A stretch of 64,000 nt of DNA from JBFYTX01 sp963739515. GTDB lineage: Bacteria; Chloroflexota; Dehalococcoidia; Dehalococcoidales; RBG-16-60-22. The notes under the pieces are model-generated. The model did no database searches. It was not told where the DNA came from and worked only from the letters and a program-made list of their open reading frames with translations. Where the stretch lies: NCBI GenBank assembly GCA_963739515.1, contig CAVUAO010000003.1, forward strand, positions 682,001-746,000, written 5' to 3'. Each line of letters opens with the position of its first letter. Position 1 is the first letter of the stretch. The translations under genes were made by a program, and so were the position numbers. Shown piece by piece: positions 54,889 through 64,000 of the stretch.

Positions 54889-56337
54889 TTACCGTTTTTT
54901 AAAGGATATCAAATACGAGCCGAAATACCCCTTTTTCAGGCATCCCCAGAAGACGCCGAGCTGATAAGCCAGGTGCTCCAGTACATAAAAGAAAAAGAAA
55001 ACCGGGTAAAACAATTTCGGCTTTTTCGTCAAATAGTCCACGATGGATACGTAGAGAATCGCCATGCCGCCGAAAATCCAGAAGGGAAGCCAGAGAAAGC
55101 CGAGCCCGATCAATAAAATGAGATAATACCTGACCAGATGGAAGAAAGCAAAATAGAAGAACGAGAGGTAGCTCCTGAGAGCGGCGCAGGCAATCCGGGG
55201 GAAGGCAATCCCGATTTTGAATTTCCCGGCGGTCAGGGAGCGCCACCAGAGGTCGAGCCCGAAGAAAATAGGAATAGCGCCCAGCGGATAAGGGTAATAA
55301 AGCAGCAAGGCTAAAGCCAGCGCCAGGAAAGAAAGTCCGCTAAAAAAAGGGATGGGCAACGACTTCCTTTTGCCGGGGTGGGCGCGGTAAAGGGGGGCTT
55401 CCGACGTGCCGTAGCGGGCGCGGCGCAGCAGCATTTGGTCCAGGCGGTGGGGGTGCCGGTGGGCGACCGTGCCCAAGGGCACGTACAGGAGCGCATGGCC
55501 GAGGTCTCGCAACCGCCAGCAGAAATCGACGTCCTCGCCGGTACGCATGCCTGCCTGGAAACCTCCGGTTGACATAAAGATATCGCGCCGGACCAACATA
55601 TTAGCGGTGGGGACGTAAAAGCCGGAGCCGGACTTGCCTTCGAGGAGAAGGCGGTTACCCATGTTCAACGAAGAAAAGGTCGATTCGTACCTGTCCAGGA
55701 AGCTTTTTTGATAATAACCTGCCACGCGGCCACCCACCGCCCCGACCCTGGAAGCGCGGAAGAACGGGACGATTTCCTTGAGCCATTTTTCCCCGGCCAG
55801 GCAATCGGCGTCCAGAAAAGCCAGGATGTCCCCGCTGGCTTTCTCCGCCCCGGCGTTGCGGGCGGCCGCCGGACCCTGCGATTTTTCAAGTCGGATAATC
55901 CTGACATTTTCCGAGGGTAAAATCGGCGGAACGACTTTTTTAGAGCCGTCGTCCACCACGATGATTTCCCGCCGGTCGGACGGATAGTCCAATTCGGCCA
56001 GAGAAGCCAGGCAGTCGGCGAGGTCGTGGGGCTGGTCGCGCACCGGTATGATGATAGACACACGGGGATAATTATCTATTTCGGAGACGGCATCCAGTTT
56101 CAGATAGCCCCGGGCAACCAGAGACAACAAGGTATTTAATAAGTTAGCTTCGTTAAGGCCGGGGTTCTGATCGATAAATCCGGAAAGGTCGCCGCCGTCC
56201 CGGATATGTCTCAGGAGGCGGAAAAGTGACGCGTTAACGCGGAGCAGCCTCACGGGCAGACGGGAGACGAGAAAAAAGCCGTCGGGGCCTTCCCGCAGGG
56301 AGACATCCGCCGCCGGGGAAAAGCCGAACCCTTTCAT
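54889..56337 (-). CDS. mftF: Mycofactocin glycosyltransferase MftF
   Basis: MftF adds glucose units to the mycofactocin precursor. The 482-residue protein begins with a PqqD-like N-terminal region (LLRHIRDGGDLSGFI). A GT2 domain follows with IIIPVRDQPHDLADCLASL, VVDDGSK and FLDADCLAGEKWL. The family-specific HRHPHRLDQMLLRRARYGTSEAPLYRAHPG lies before several C-terminal membrane helices. It overlaps etfB by four bases and is the distal gene of this operon. Confidence 0.9.
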   Translation of the reverse strand: MKGFGFSPAADVSLREGPDGFFLVSRLPVRLLRVNASLFRLLRHIRDGGDLSGFIDQNPGLNEANLLNTLLSLVARGYLKLDAVSEIDNYPRVSIIIPVRDQPHDLADCLASLAELDYPSDRREIIVVDDGSKKVVPPILPSENVRIIRLEKSQGPAAARNAGAEKASGDILAFLDADCLAGEKWLKEIVPFFRASRVGAVGGRVAGYYQKSFLDRYESTFSSLNMGNRLLLEGKSGSGFYVPTANMLVRRDIFMSTGGFQAGMRTGEDVDFCWRLRDLGHALLYVPLGTVAHRHPHRLDQMLLRRARYGTSEAPLYRAHPGKRKSLPIPFFSGLSFLALALALLLYYPYPLGAIPIFFGLDLWWRSLTAGKFKIGIAFPRIACAALRSYLSFFYFAFFHLVRYYLILLIGLGFLWLPFWIFGGMAILYVSIVDYLTKKPKLFYPVFFFFYVLEHLAYQLGVFWGCLKKGYFGSYLISFKKR

Positions 56338-57218
56338 GGGCGTCCGGCCGGCCGGAGGACCCCCTCCGCTTTTAAAAGCTCGAAGAGCTGCCCGGCCAGC
56401 GCCTCGCTATCGCCCTGGAACATCAGCCCTTTACGCCTGGTAATGCCGCCCGCCAGGAGCTGCAAAATACGGTCAAACGCCGGCAGCGAGCTATCCAGCG
56501 GCGGCACTTTACGGGAAGCGGGGCGGGGAAAAGAGAGGCCTGTGATTGCGGTGGGGTCGGACTCAAGTTCCGCTTGAGGGATACCCATATCTTGGGGAGA
56601 TAGCAGGGTTATTGGAGCATACTTGCTCTCGATGAGGTGGTCTAAAGAAGCGTAAGGGAGTTCCTGTGAGCCCTTTATCGTGACGACAGCCGGCAGGGGA
56701 CAGCTTAATGTTTCACGTTTGCCGCGGCCGATATCTTTGATGAGGGTGACGTTATGGTGTTCCGCGTCGAGCTCGACGCTGACGACACCGCCGACACAGG
56801 GCCAGTTGAGCCAGGTCGCCAGAAGCGGGCCGACCTGCCCGTTAGCGGTATCCAGGCTGCGTAAACCCGTAAAAACGAGGTCGGCGCCGAGGAATCTTAC
56901 CGCGCCGGTCAATAGCTTTGCTTTACGATAAGGCGACAGCCCTACTGAACTTTCATCGGTAATGCGCACGGCTTTATCCGCCCCTGACGCCAGGCCATCC
57001 CTCAAATAACTTTCCACCCTCCCGGGACCGATGGATATAAGGGTAATTTCACCGTCTTTTGCCCCTTTTTTAATGTCGAGCGCCAGGGACAAAGCGGCGG
57101 CGTCGTCCGGGTTGAGCTTAAGCGGCAGCCCTTCCCGGAAGACGACGCGGTTCGTCAGGCTGAAGTCCAGGTTCAGAGCCGGGTCGATAGCTTCTTTAAG
57201 GCAAACGATAATTTTCAT
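56334..57218 (-). CDS. Electron transfer flavoprotein beta subunit (FixA-like)
   Basis: The 294-residue protein has the EtfB nucleotide-binding fold (MKIIVCLKEAIDPALNL, SLALDIKKGAKDGEITLISIGPG, VFTGLRSLDTANGQVGPLLATWLNW). With the EtfA/FixB-like subunit it should form the flavin heterodimer that collects electrons. Its place in a FixABCX set raises the possibility of flavin-based electron bifurcation, which is inference only. Confidence 0.9.
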   Translation of the reverse strand: MKIIVCLKEAIDPALNLDFSLTNRVVFREGLPLKLNPDDAAALSLALDIKKGAKDGEITLISIGPGRVESYLRDGLASGADKAVRITDESSVGLSPYRKAKLLTGAVRFLGADLVFTGLRSLDTANGQVGPLLATWLNWPCVGGVVSVELDAEHHNVTLIKDIGRGKRETLSCPLPAVVTIKGSQELPYASLDHLIESKYAPITLLSPQDMGIPQAELESDPTAITGLSFPRPASRKVPPLDSSLPAFDRILQLLAGGITRRKGLMFQGDSEALAGQLFELLKAEGVLRPAGRP

Positions 57219-57226
57219 AGTTCTTC

Positions 57227-57502
57227 CTAAGTGAGGCGGTAGCTCACGCCATAGCCGCCCCGCGGGTAAGTCCAGTCCAGCGCCCCCTTATCGCAGAGGA
57301 CGTAGCAGGTGCCGCATTCCAGACAGGTCTCGTAAACGACGCTTAAAAGCTTCGTCTCTTCGTTAAAAGTGTAGCAGTTAGCCGGGCACATCTTGACGCA
57401 AGCGCGGTGGTCGCACGTCTGGCAAATTTCCTGGTTGACGACGATGTGGGGTTTATCGTCCACGTGGAACTGCGTCAGCTGGGTCAGATTTTCGATGTTC
57501 AT
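57227..57502 (-). CDS. FixX-like ferredoxin
   Basis: The 91-residue protein has two cysteine groups: ICQTCDHRACVKMCPANC and CLECGTCYVLCDKGALDW. These should hold one or two Fe-S clusters. It overlaps fixC by four bases and in Fix/ETF-QO systems mediates transfer from ETF to FixC. The ending GYGVSYRLT is characteristic of FixX. Confidence 0.9.
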   Translation of the reverse strand: MNIENLTQLTQFHVDDKPHIVVNQEICQTCDHRACVKMCPANCYTFNEETKLLSVVYETCLECGTCYVLCDKGALDWTYPRGGYGVSYRLT

Positions 57503-58797
57503 AGTAAAGCCCTGCCTATCCGGTAACCATCGGCGATCAGATTTTTTAGTCCCACCTCTTTCAGCGCCTCCCGGCGGACGAGGCGCAGCAGCTTCGACCG
57601 CGGCTGACCGCCGGCGCGGTACATCTTTTCCATAATCTCCGAGAGCAGTTTGGGATACGTACGGTAAAGCCGGTCGAGACGCATCAGGCGGGCGGCGTTT
57701 TTAAACGTTTTCATGTCCTTGAGCACGAAGCTATCATGAAGCTTCTTTTTATACAGCGACAGCATCCGCGCGGAGAAGTCGTTGGCTTCGAGGGCTTCGA
57801 TAGCCGTCTCCCCAGCCAGCGCGCCGGAGGTCATCGCCAGATTGATGCCCTCCAGGTTGATACCGTTGGTATAGCAAAACCCGGCGGCGTCCCCCGCCAG
57901 TAGCAGGCCGTCGGTATAGAGCGGCGGGAGGGCGTTAAAGCCCCCCTCGGGGATAAGGTGGGCGGAATATTCCAGCGGCGTGCCGCCCCTGACCAGCTTT
58001 TTTAGCGCCGGGTGCTGCAAAAAGTCGTTTAAGACATCATAGGGTGTTTTACCGGAAGCTTTGAGGGAGTCGAGGTGGACCACCAGACCGATAGATACGC
58101 ACTCCCGCTGCGTATAGAGAAAACCGCCGCCCCGCACATCCCCGGCGGCGCCAAGGAAGCTGATATCCGCCGCCTGGTCGCGGGCGAGTCCGAAGCGCTC
58201 ATTAATCATCGCTTCCGGCAAGCCCAGGAGCAGCTTGATGCCCAGTCCCATGTTCGAGGGCTTAAAGTCCTGCCGCAGACCCGCCTTTTTCGCCATGAAC
58301 GAAAGGACGCCGTCGGCGGCGATGACGATTTTACCTCGAAGCTCGCCCTCGCGGCCTTTAACGGTAACGCCGGCGATACGGCCGTCATCCCTGATGACAT
58401 CTTCAGCGGTGCAGTCGCATAAAAGCAGAGCCCCGGCTTTAACCGCCTCTCCGGCCAGCCAGCTATCGAAAGACGGGCGGAAGATGGTATAGCCGTTATA
58501 GGGAGGTTTATCGAAATTCTCGTTCTCAAAGGTCAGCGAGACGGTCGACTGCGGCGTCAGGAAAGCCAGCACCTTTTTATAGACATGCCGCTCCAGCGGC
58601 GCCCGTTCCCAAAAGCCTGGGAGCATTTCGTTTAAGACGGCGGTGTGATGCACCAGGCCGCCGAAGATGTTTTTAGAGCCGGGGTGTTTGCCCCGCTCTA
58701 CCAATACGACACTCCTGCCGGCGCGCGCCAGCTTGAGGGCCGCCAGACTGCCGGCAGGCCCGGCCCCCACGATAATAACGTCAAACGATTTCGCCAT
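57499..58797 (-). CDS. FixC-like ETF-quinone oxidoreductase
   Basis: The FAD-dependent flavoprotein starts at ATG 58797 (MAKSFDVIIVGAGPAGSLAALKLARAG), overlapping etfA by 17 bases; the longer open frame upstream lacks this signature. It is 432 residues and has VVLVERG, VIAADGVLSFMAKKAGL and LLLAGDAAGFCYTNGINLEGINLAM. FixC passes electrons from ETF to quinone. The operon order etfA-fixC-fixX-etfB matches a FixABCX module. Confidence 0.92.
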   Translation of the reverse strand: MAKSFDVIIVGAGPAGSLAALKLARAGRSVVLVERGKHPGSKNIFGGLVHHTAVLNEMLPGFWERAPLERHVYKKVLAFLTPQSTVSLTFENENFDKPPYNGYTIFRPSFDSWLAGEAVKAGALLLCDCTAEDVIRDDGRIAGVTVKGREGELRGKIVIAADGVLSFMAKKAGLRQDFKPSNMGLGIKLLLGLPEAMINERFGLARDQAADISFLGAAGDVRGGGFLYTQRECVSIGLVVHLDSLKASGKTPYDVLNDFLQHPALKKLVRGGTPLEYSAHLIPEGGFNALPPLYTDGLLLAGDAAGFCYTNGINLEGINLAMTSGALAGETAIEALEANDFSARMLSLYKKKLHDSFVLKDMKTFKNAARLMRLDRLYRTYPKLLSEIMEKMYRAGGQPRSKLLRLVRREALKEVGLKNLIADGYRIGRALL

Positions 58798-59806
58798 TTT
58801 CTTTCGCTCGCTTGATTCTGGCGATAAGTTTCGGCAGCACTTCCCGGAGGTCGGCCACGGCGCCGGCGTCGGCGCTGCTAAAGATAGGCGCCTGGGGGTC
58901 GCGGTTAACGGCGACGATTTTACCCGAGTCCTGGATGCCGCCGACGTGATGGGTCGCGCCGGAGACGCCCAGGGCAAAATAGAAGTCCGGGCCGACGACC
59001 TTGCCCGTCTGGCCAATCAGGCGCTCGCGGGGGATTTTGCCCGTATCGACGACCGGCCGGGTAGTGCCGATAGTCCCTTCCAGCAGGGCGGCGAGCTCCT
59101 GGACCAGGGGGAAAAGGTCAGGGTCAATAGCCCCCATGCCTGCTGCCACGATAGTTTGGGCGTCTGCGACATCTACGTTTTGAAAATCGGCGGGCAGGTA
59201 AGCCAGGTGTTGAATTTTTTTTGCTTCCGGGGGGAGGAGCGGCTCGATAATCAGAGACTCTACCTCGGCGGCAATAGCGGCTGGCTTTATATCCAGGGCG
59301 GACGGGTCCATAGTGACCAGCATGGCGCGGCTAGCATCGATGACGACCTCCTGGTGAAGCTGGCCCGCGTAGACGGGGCGATAAAATCTCGGCCGCTCCG
59401 GGTCAGACACGTCGATTTTGGCGCATCCGGTAACGAGTCCTGCACTTAAGAGTGCCGCCAGATGGGGGGCAAGCTCGCATCCGACGGCCGTATCTCCCAT
59501 GAGCCAGAGCCAGGGCTTTTCCTCCCGAATCCTGTCGAGGACAGACGCCGCATAAGCCTCTGGCGAAAAATATTGCAGCAGGGGGTCCTTAAAGAAATAG
59601 GCCCGGCTGATGCCGTACCGGCAGAGGACTTTAGAATAATCCTGATATTCGTTGCCGAAGGCTATGGAAGTGACGGCGCCGCCGACCTTTTCCGCGATAT
59701 TTCTGGCTTCAGTGAGAAGTCCGAGGGCGAGTTTATTAACGCCTTCTTCACCGCCGGTTAGTTCCGGCAGCACCCAGATGGCTTTCTGCAGCATTTCTTT
59801 TTTCAA
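58781..59806 (-). CDS. Electron transfer flavoprotein alpha subunit (FixB-like)
   Basis: The 341-residue protein has an N-terminal ETF domain (LMGDTAVGCELAPHLAALLSAGLVTGCAKID) and the C-terminal FAD-binding region (IGQTGKVVGPDFYFALGVSGATHHVGGIQDSGKIVAVNRDPQAPIFSSADAG). Start overlaps the FadH/OYE gene by four bases. It probably receives electrons from the neighbouring OYE-type enzyme or other mycofactocin-dependent dehydrogenases. Confidence 0.92.
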   Translation of the reverse strand: MKKEMLQKAIWVLPELTGGEEGVNKLALGLLTEARNIAEKVGGAVTSIAFGNEYQDYSKVLCRYGISRAYFFKDPLLQYFSPEAYAASVLDRIREEKPWLWLMGDTAVGCELAPHLAALLSAGLVTGCAKIDVSDPERPRFYRPVYAGQLHQEVVIDASRAMLVTMDPSALDIKPAAIAAEVESLIIEPLLPPEAKKIQHLAYLPADFQNVDVADAQTIVAAGMGAIDPDLFPLVQELAALLEGTIGTTRPVVDTGKIPRERLIGQTGKVVGPDFYFALGVSGATHHVGGIQDSGKIVAVNRDPQAPIFSSADAGAVADLREVLPKLIARIKRAKENGEIV

Positions 59807-61759
59807 ATCAACCGCCCGACCTTATCCCCTTCCAGAACCGCCATGTCGATTTTACGCGGGGCAACACAATCGCCGATTCTATAGAGCTCTTTGACCTTGC
59901 CTTTTAGCACTTTATAAAGCATGTCCTCAACGCGACTGCCCATGGCATAGACCACGGAGTCGAAGCCTTCGAAGGTATGCCACTCATTATTGTAATAGTT
60001 GAGCCCTTTGACCGCCGTGCCCTGAATTTCCGTCACGGCGAAATCCGGCGTGAAGGTAACGCCTTTCTGCGCCAGGCGCTGGTGGGCCAGATAAGAGTCC
60101 TGGGAGGGGCCCAACTCCGAGCCGATGGTGGGGGAGTTGGTGACGATATGGACCTGGCAGCCGCGGTCGAGGAGGAATTCCGCCGTGGCGGTGGCCTGGT
60201 GGTGGCCGTCGTTATCGATAAAGAGGACTTTTTTACCCACCTTCGCCGCGCCGGTGAGCACCTGCCAGACGTTAAAGATGCCGGGGCCATGGCCGCCGGA
60301 CAGCGGGCAGGGCTTGGGCAAAGCGCCAGTGGCGACGATGACTGCGTCCGGATGCTGCTCCAGGACAAACTCTAAAGTGGCTTCTTTATTCAGGATAATT
60401 TCCACCGGCAATAGTTTGAGCTGGTTTTCCGAGTTACGGATAACGGACTTCAGCTCTTCCCGTCCCGCCCCCAGAGCGGCGATATTGACCTGGCCGCCCA
60501 GTTTACCCTGCTTTTCACAGAGCGTTACTTTATGACCGCGGCGGGCGGCGGCCTCGGCGGCGCGCAGGCCGGCCGGACCCCCGCCGACAACTAATACCTT
60601 TTTCTTAACCGGCGCGGGCTTCAAAGTGCCGATGCCGCGCTCTTTTTCATCGCCGATAGCCGGGTTCTGGATACAGCCGATGGTCTTGTTGAGACCCACC
60701 CGGCCATAGCAGCCCTGGTTATCCGCCACGCAATAGCGGATTTCGTCGAGACGGCCCTCTTTAGCTTTATTGGCGATTTCGGGGTCGCAAATCTGGGCGC
60801 GCACCATGCCAATCATGTCCGCCTGGCCGTCCGCCAGCACCCTCTCCGCCAGAACGGGGTCGTTAATGCGGCCGGTACAGAAGACGGGCAGCTTCACCAC
60901 GCTTTTAACGCCGGCGGCGAGGGGGATGGTATAGCCCAGGGGCGTGTGCATAGAGGCGCCAACCAGATACAGATTATAAAAAGTTGCCAGCGTCAAATCG
61001 ATGAAGTCCAGATTGCCGGAAGCTTCAAAGCGGCGGGCGATTTCCTTGACGTCATCTAAAGTCAGGCCGCCCTGTACCATCTCGTCGGCGCAGAGGCGGA
61101 TGCCGAGGGTATAGTCGGCGCCGACCGTTTTTCTTACCGCGGCGATGACCTCCAGCGGAAAGCGCATCCGGTTTTCCAGACTGCCGCCGTAGACGTCGGC
61201 GCGGAGGTTGGTGAGGGGCGATAAAAACTGGCGCAGCAGGGAGCTGTGGCCGATTTGCAGCTCGATGCCGTCGAAGCCGCCCTCGCGGACATGGACGGCG
61301 GCTTTACAGAAAGAGGCAGTAATTTCGCTGATATCTTCGATTTCCATCTCTTTCGGCACTTCCCGAAACATGAAGTCGGGCACGGGAGACGGCGCTAAAA
61401 CGGGCAACCTCGAATAGCTGCCGTCGCCCTGGGCGCCGTTGTGATTAAGCTGGGCGAAGATACGCGTTTCGAACTCATGCACAGCGCGGCAGATACGGCG
61501 GTAGCCGGGGATAACCTCCGGCTTCCAGGCATCGATGAGCTTTTCGTAGGCATGGTCGGAGGGATGGACGGACTGCTCCTCGGTAATGATAAGGCCGGCG
61601 CCGCCTTTAGCGCGCTCCGCCAGGTAATACGCCTGCCTTTCCGAGGGGAGGTTGTCCTCGGCGAGATTGGTGAGGTGGGCGGAAAAAGAAATGCGGTTGG
61701 GCACGGTGAGTCTTGCCGATGCGGAGGGGGGAGAACAAAAATTTGAACTGGCCGTACAT
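59803..61759 (-). CDS. Mycofactocin-system FadH/OYE-family oxidoreductase (frameshifted near start)
   Basis: A long 2,4-dienoyl-CoA-reductase-like flavoenzyme with an OYE barrel (NRISFSAHLTNLAED, GGFDGIELQIGHSSLLRQFLSPLTN, YGGSLENRMRFPLEVI). Fe-S cysteines (C..DNQGCYG.......TIGC) and an NAD/FAD domain (VLVVGGGPAGLRAAEAAARRGHKV) follow. It matches the mycofactocin FadH/OYE type 2 family. The true start is ATG 61759 behind GAGAGG (MYGQFKFLFSPLRIGK). One extra base near 61711 separates it from LTVPNRI. The restored length is about 651 residues. Confidence 0.88.
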
Positions 61760-61885
61760 AGCTTACCTCTCAAGCGCTATTATAGGGGATTTTGCAGAAA
61801 AATTCTAAATCCGAATATCTAAACTCTAAATAAATCCAAAAAAATCAAAATCAAAAGAAAAACGCAAGGGACGTTTAAGAGAGGC

Positions 61886-63198
61886 TTACCTGCCGCCTGG
61901 AGTTTCCGGCTCCAAGCTGACGGAGGCGCTCCGGGTAATGCCTTCGGCCTTGGTAACGGTGACCGTGATGACATTGGTGCCATCGGCAAGCTCTACCACA
62001 GCGGAGAACTGGCCATCAATGACGTCGATATTCCGGGGCGAACCGTTGACCGTCATCACGGCCCGGGTTATCGAAGGGTCGTTGACCGTCCCCGATACGG
62101 TGACGTTCCTGGCGACCACCTCGTCCGGTTCAAGGTTCGTTATCTTCACGACGATATTAGTGACGTCTACGGTAGCGGTGTCTACCGCAGTCGGCTTTTT
62201 ATTATCAGGTCCAATGCCGGAAGCCGTCGCCCGATTGGTCAATTTACCGGTCTGCGCCGTTTTTTATAGTATAGTCGGTGCGGTATATCCAGATTTCACC
62301 CACGTCCAGGACATTATCCGCGTTAACGTCGCCGCTTACGTAGGCGGGCTGCCCGGCTTTATTATCGGCCACCGTGATATTCTTCAGCGGCACGTCGCCC
62401 TCATTGCTCACCTGATAGGTATAAGTGACGTTATCACCCGGATAGGCCGACTCGCGGTTGCAGAGTTTAACGATGCCGATTTTAGCGGTGCCGGCGGTAA
62501 GCGGAAAGAGTCGGTGTCAGCGATGGCGTGCTTGTCGGCGTAACGCCGGTGCCTTTCTGAGCGGTCGCGGTAACATCCGGCTCGGGCTGTCCGGGCGCGC
62601 TGCCGGGCAAAACGGTGGTGCGGGTGCCTGCCGCAAGGTCCACTTCGACTCCGTGCGCCACGACGCCGACCAATCCCTCGATGGTGCCGACGGTGGTAAG
62701 CCCGCTCGGGATGACGGAAACGTAAAAAGCGGTGCCGCGGACACTGGCGACGGCCGCCGGGGTCTCGATTTCAAATCCGGACTCCGGGTCGACAAGCTTT
62801 TTCACCCGGCTGACGGTCTTGCCCAGTTGCTGGCTAATGCTAACATGGCTTACCGTTCCGACGATATTTAACTCAGCGAGACTGATTTCCGTATCGCCGA
62901 CCAGTTCGATAGTGCTGCCTTCAAAGAGCGTAATCGTGGCGTGCCCGTCGGTCTCCGTCCGTATTTTATAGTCGGTTTCCAGGGTCATGCCCACCACCCC
63001 GCTGGTCCATTTGGAATCTCCGGGCTTCATGACGAGCACGTTTCCCCCCACGATAGAAAGGACGGTGAGGGCCCCGGACGACATCGGCGGCGGTTCGGTC
63101 GCCGGGGCGGCGTTCCCGCAGGCGGACAGACCCAGCGTCAGCACGGACAGCGAGGTGGCGAGGAGTACCGTCCGGCAAGCTTTACCACATTCGGTCAT
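61886..63198 (-). CDS. FecR-domain lipoprotein with Ig-like repeats (two frameshifts)
   Basis: The N-terminus is a lipoprotein signal (LGLSAC, Cys27). A FecR-like domain follows (GGNVLVMKPGDSKWTSGVVGMTLETDYKIRTETDGHATITLFEGSTIEL...ETPAAVASVRGTAFYV), then a Thr/Pro linker. Two apparent one-base surpluses (A run 62505-62507 and T run 62260-62265 on the plus strand) break it. Correcting both joins a DUF11-like domain (AYPGDNVTYTYQVSNEGDVPLKNITVADN) and a C-terminal Ig-like domain (VTVNGSPRNIDV). The total is about 436 residues, probably extracytoplasmic. A role in mycofactocin export or sensing is only suggested by position. Confidence 0.75.
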
Positions 63199-63219
63199 GG
63201 CAATTCACGATCTCCGTTT

Positions 63220-64000
63220 TCAGGCCGGTGTTTTTTCCCGGTCCCAGCTCATCAGGCATTCGGGGTCGGCGCTATTAAGGTCGCGGGTAACGAAGTAGGC
63301 CACGGCGGGGCAGCCTCCCCGGCATTTGCTGAAGCGGGGGCACTTGCGGCAGGCTTCCGGTTCGAGTCGGCGGAAGGAGCGGAAAACCGGCGAGTTGTCC
63401 CAGATGTCCTTGAAAGTCTTTTCGCGGAGGCTGCCGCCGCAGAATAGCACATCCTGCAAGAAGGCGCAGGGGAAAACACCGCCGAGGGGGTCGATGCAGG
63501 CGGTCATTTTGGCGGCGCCGCACATATCAAGTCCCAGCTGCCGGCGGCCGTCCGGAGAAATAGCAAAGAACGAATCGCCGGTAAGTATAGAGGGGTCGCG
63601 GCCGAGCCATTGAGAAAGCTCTCGAAGCTGTGATGAGTCCAGTCTTAACGCTTTCCAGCTTTCCCGGGCGCGTCCGGAAGGGCGAAACCGCGAGACGCGC
63701 AGCCGCGCCCCGTAAGAAGTTGCCAGCGCTTTAAGCTGCTCCAACTGGCGGAAATTGAGGGACGTAACCACGGTATTGATCGAGAGGGGAATATTCTTTC
63801 CGGACAGAAGTACAATTCCGGAAATTATCTTCCGGTATGTGCCTGCACCGCGGAGGCGGTCGTTGACATCGGGGGTAGCGCCGTCGAGGCTGACCTGGAC
63901 GTTAACGAGAGGATTGCCGGAGAAAAGCGATATCGCTTCATCGGTGAGGGCGGTGCCGTTGGTGCTGATGCAGGTGACGATGCCTTTTTCGTGGATATAG
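63220..64000 (-). CDS. mftC: Mycofactocin radical SAM maturase MftC (5' part cut by window edge)
   Basis: MftC oxidatively decarboxylates and cyclises the MftA peptide. The visible 259 residues begin inside the radical SAM barrel (YIHEKGIVTCISTNGTALT; VNVQVSLDGATPDVNDRLRGAG) and include GARLRVSRFRPSGRARESW and LTGDSFFAISPDGRRQLGLDMCGAAK. The SPASM cysteines follow (ACIDPLGGVFPCAF; CRKCPRFSKCRGGCPA...PECL). Alignment in memory to mycobacterial MftC is close. The CxxxCxxC motif and the start, and probably mftA/mftB, lie beyond 64000. Confidence 0.93.
   Translation of the reverse strand, partial: YIHEKGIVTCISTNGTALTDEAISLFSGNPLVNVQVSLDGATPDVNDRLRGAGTYRKIISGIVLLSGKNIPLSINTVVTSLNFRQLEQLKALATSYGARLRVSRFRPSGRARESWKALRLDSSQLRELSQWLGRDPSILTGDSFFAISPDGRRQLGLDMCGAAKMTACIDPLGGVFPCAFLQDVLFCGGSLREKTFKDIWDNSPVFRSFRRLEPEACRKCPRFSKCRGGCPAVAYFVTRDLNSADPECLMSWDREKTPA

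Overview
The window looks like a chromosomal segment of an anaerobic, GC-rich bacterium, most probably a Dehalococcoidia-type Chloroflexota. That placement is an inference from gene content: selenium metabolism, a tungsten-type aldehyde oxidoreductase, a mycofactocin locus, FixABCX-like electron transfer, HrcA/CIRCE heat-shock control and no outer-membrane assembly genes. No phylogeny was run. I see no transposase, prophage, rRNA or CRISPR array.

Layout. 1-4.6 kb: obgE (partial), dnaA, fmt, mazG and tRNA-Pro. 5.1-8.9 kb: a three-gene operon pairing a zinc-ribbon/nuclease-fold protein with a membrane glycosyltransferase and a lipoprotein polysaccharide deacetylase. 9-16 kb: apgM, lysC, a NifU-like scaffold, a TPR protein and gyrA. 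15.8-22.6 kb: a C_GCAxxG_C_C selenoprotein, a B12-binding radical SAM protein, an AT-rich orphan, an ABC-2 exporter and an arylsulfotransferase-like protein. 22.9-26.7 kb: hrcA-grpE-dnaK plus a 49-residue protein under CIRCE. 27-31 kb: a selenium cluster (LysR regulator, YedF-like protein, selD with an in-frame UGA). 30.9-35.3 kb: a ParA module, a CPBP protease and a DUF2089/SHOCT-like envelope operon. 35.4-38.9 kb: SDR, cysteine hydrolase and AOR. 39.2-41 kb: an AT-rich island with a HaeIII-family nuclease and an adenine methylase. 41.5-45.7 kb: an ABC-2 exporter followed by a tandem Cys/Sec pair of C_GCAxxG_C_C proteins. 45.7-53.4 kb: three pilin-like proteins, an HD-GYP regulator and a PAS histidine kinase. 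53.6-64 kb: a LarA-like protein, then a mycofactocin locus (mftF, etfB, fixX, fixC, etfA, FadH/OYE, FecR-like lipoprotein, mftC).

Two themes stand out. Selenium: selD and two C_GCAxxG_C_C genes each need an in-frame UGA read as selenocysteine, and a Cys paralogue sits beside one of them. Electron transfer: a complete FixABCX-like set is embedded in the mycofactocin locus, suggesting a route from mycofactocin-linked substrate oxidation to quinone or ferredoxin.

Two cautions apply. At least nine single-base frameshifts interrupt otherwise intact genes, including grpE and apgM. Many fall at short homopolymers, so sequence or assembly error is more likely than real decay. Intergenic space also carries two families of dispersed palindromic repeats.
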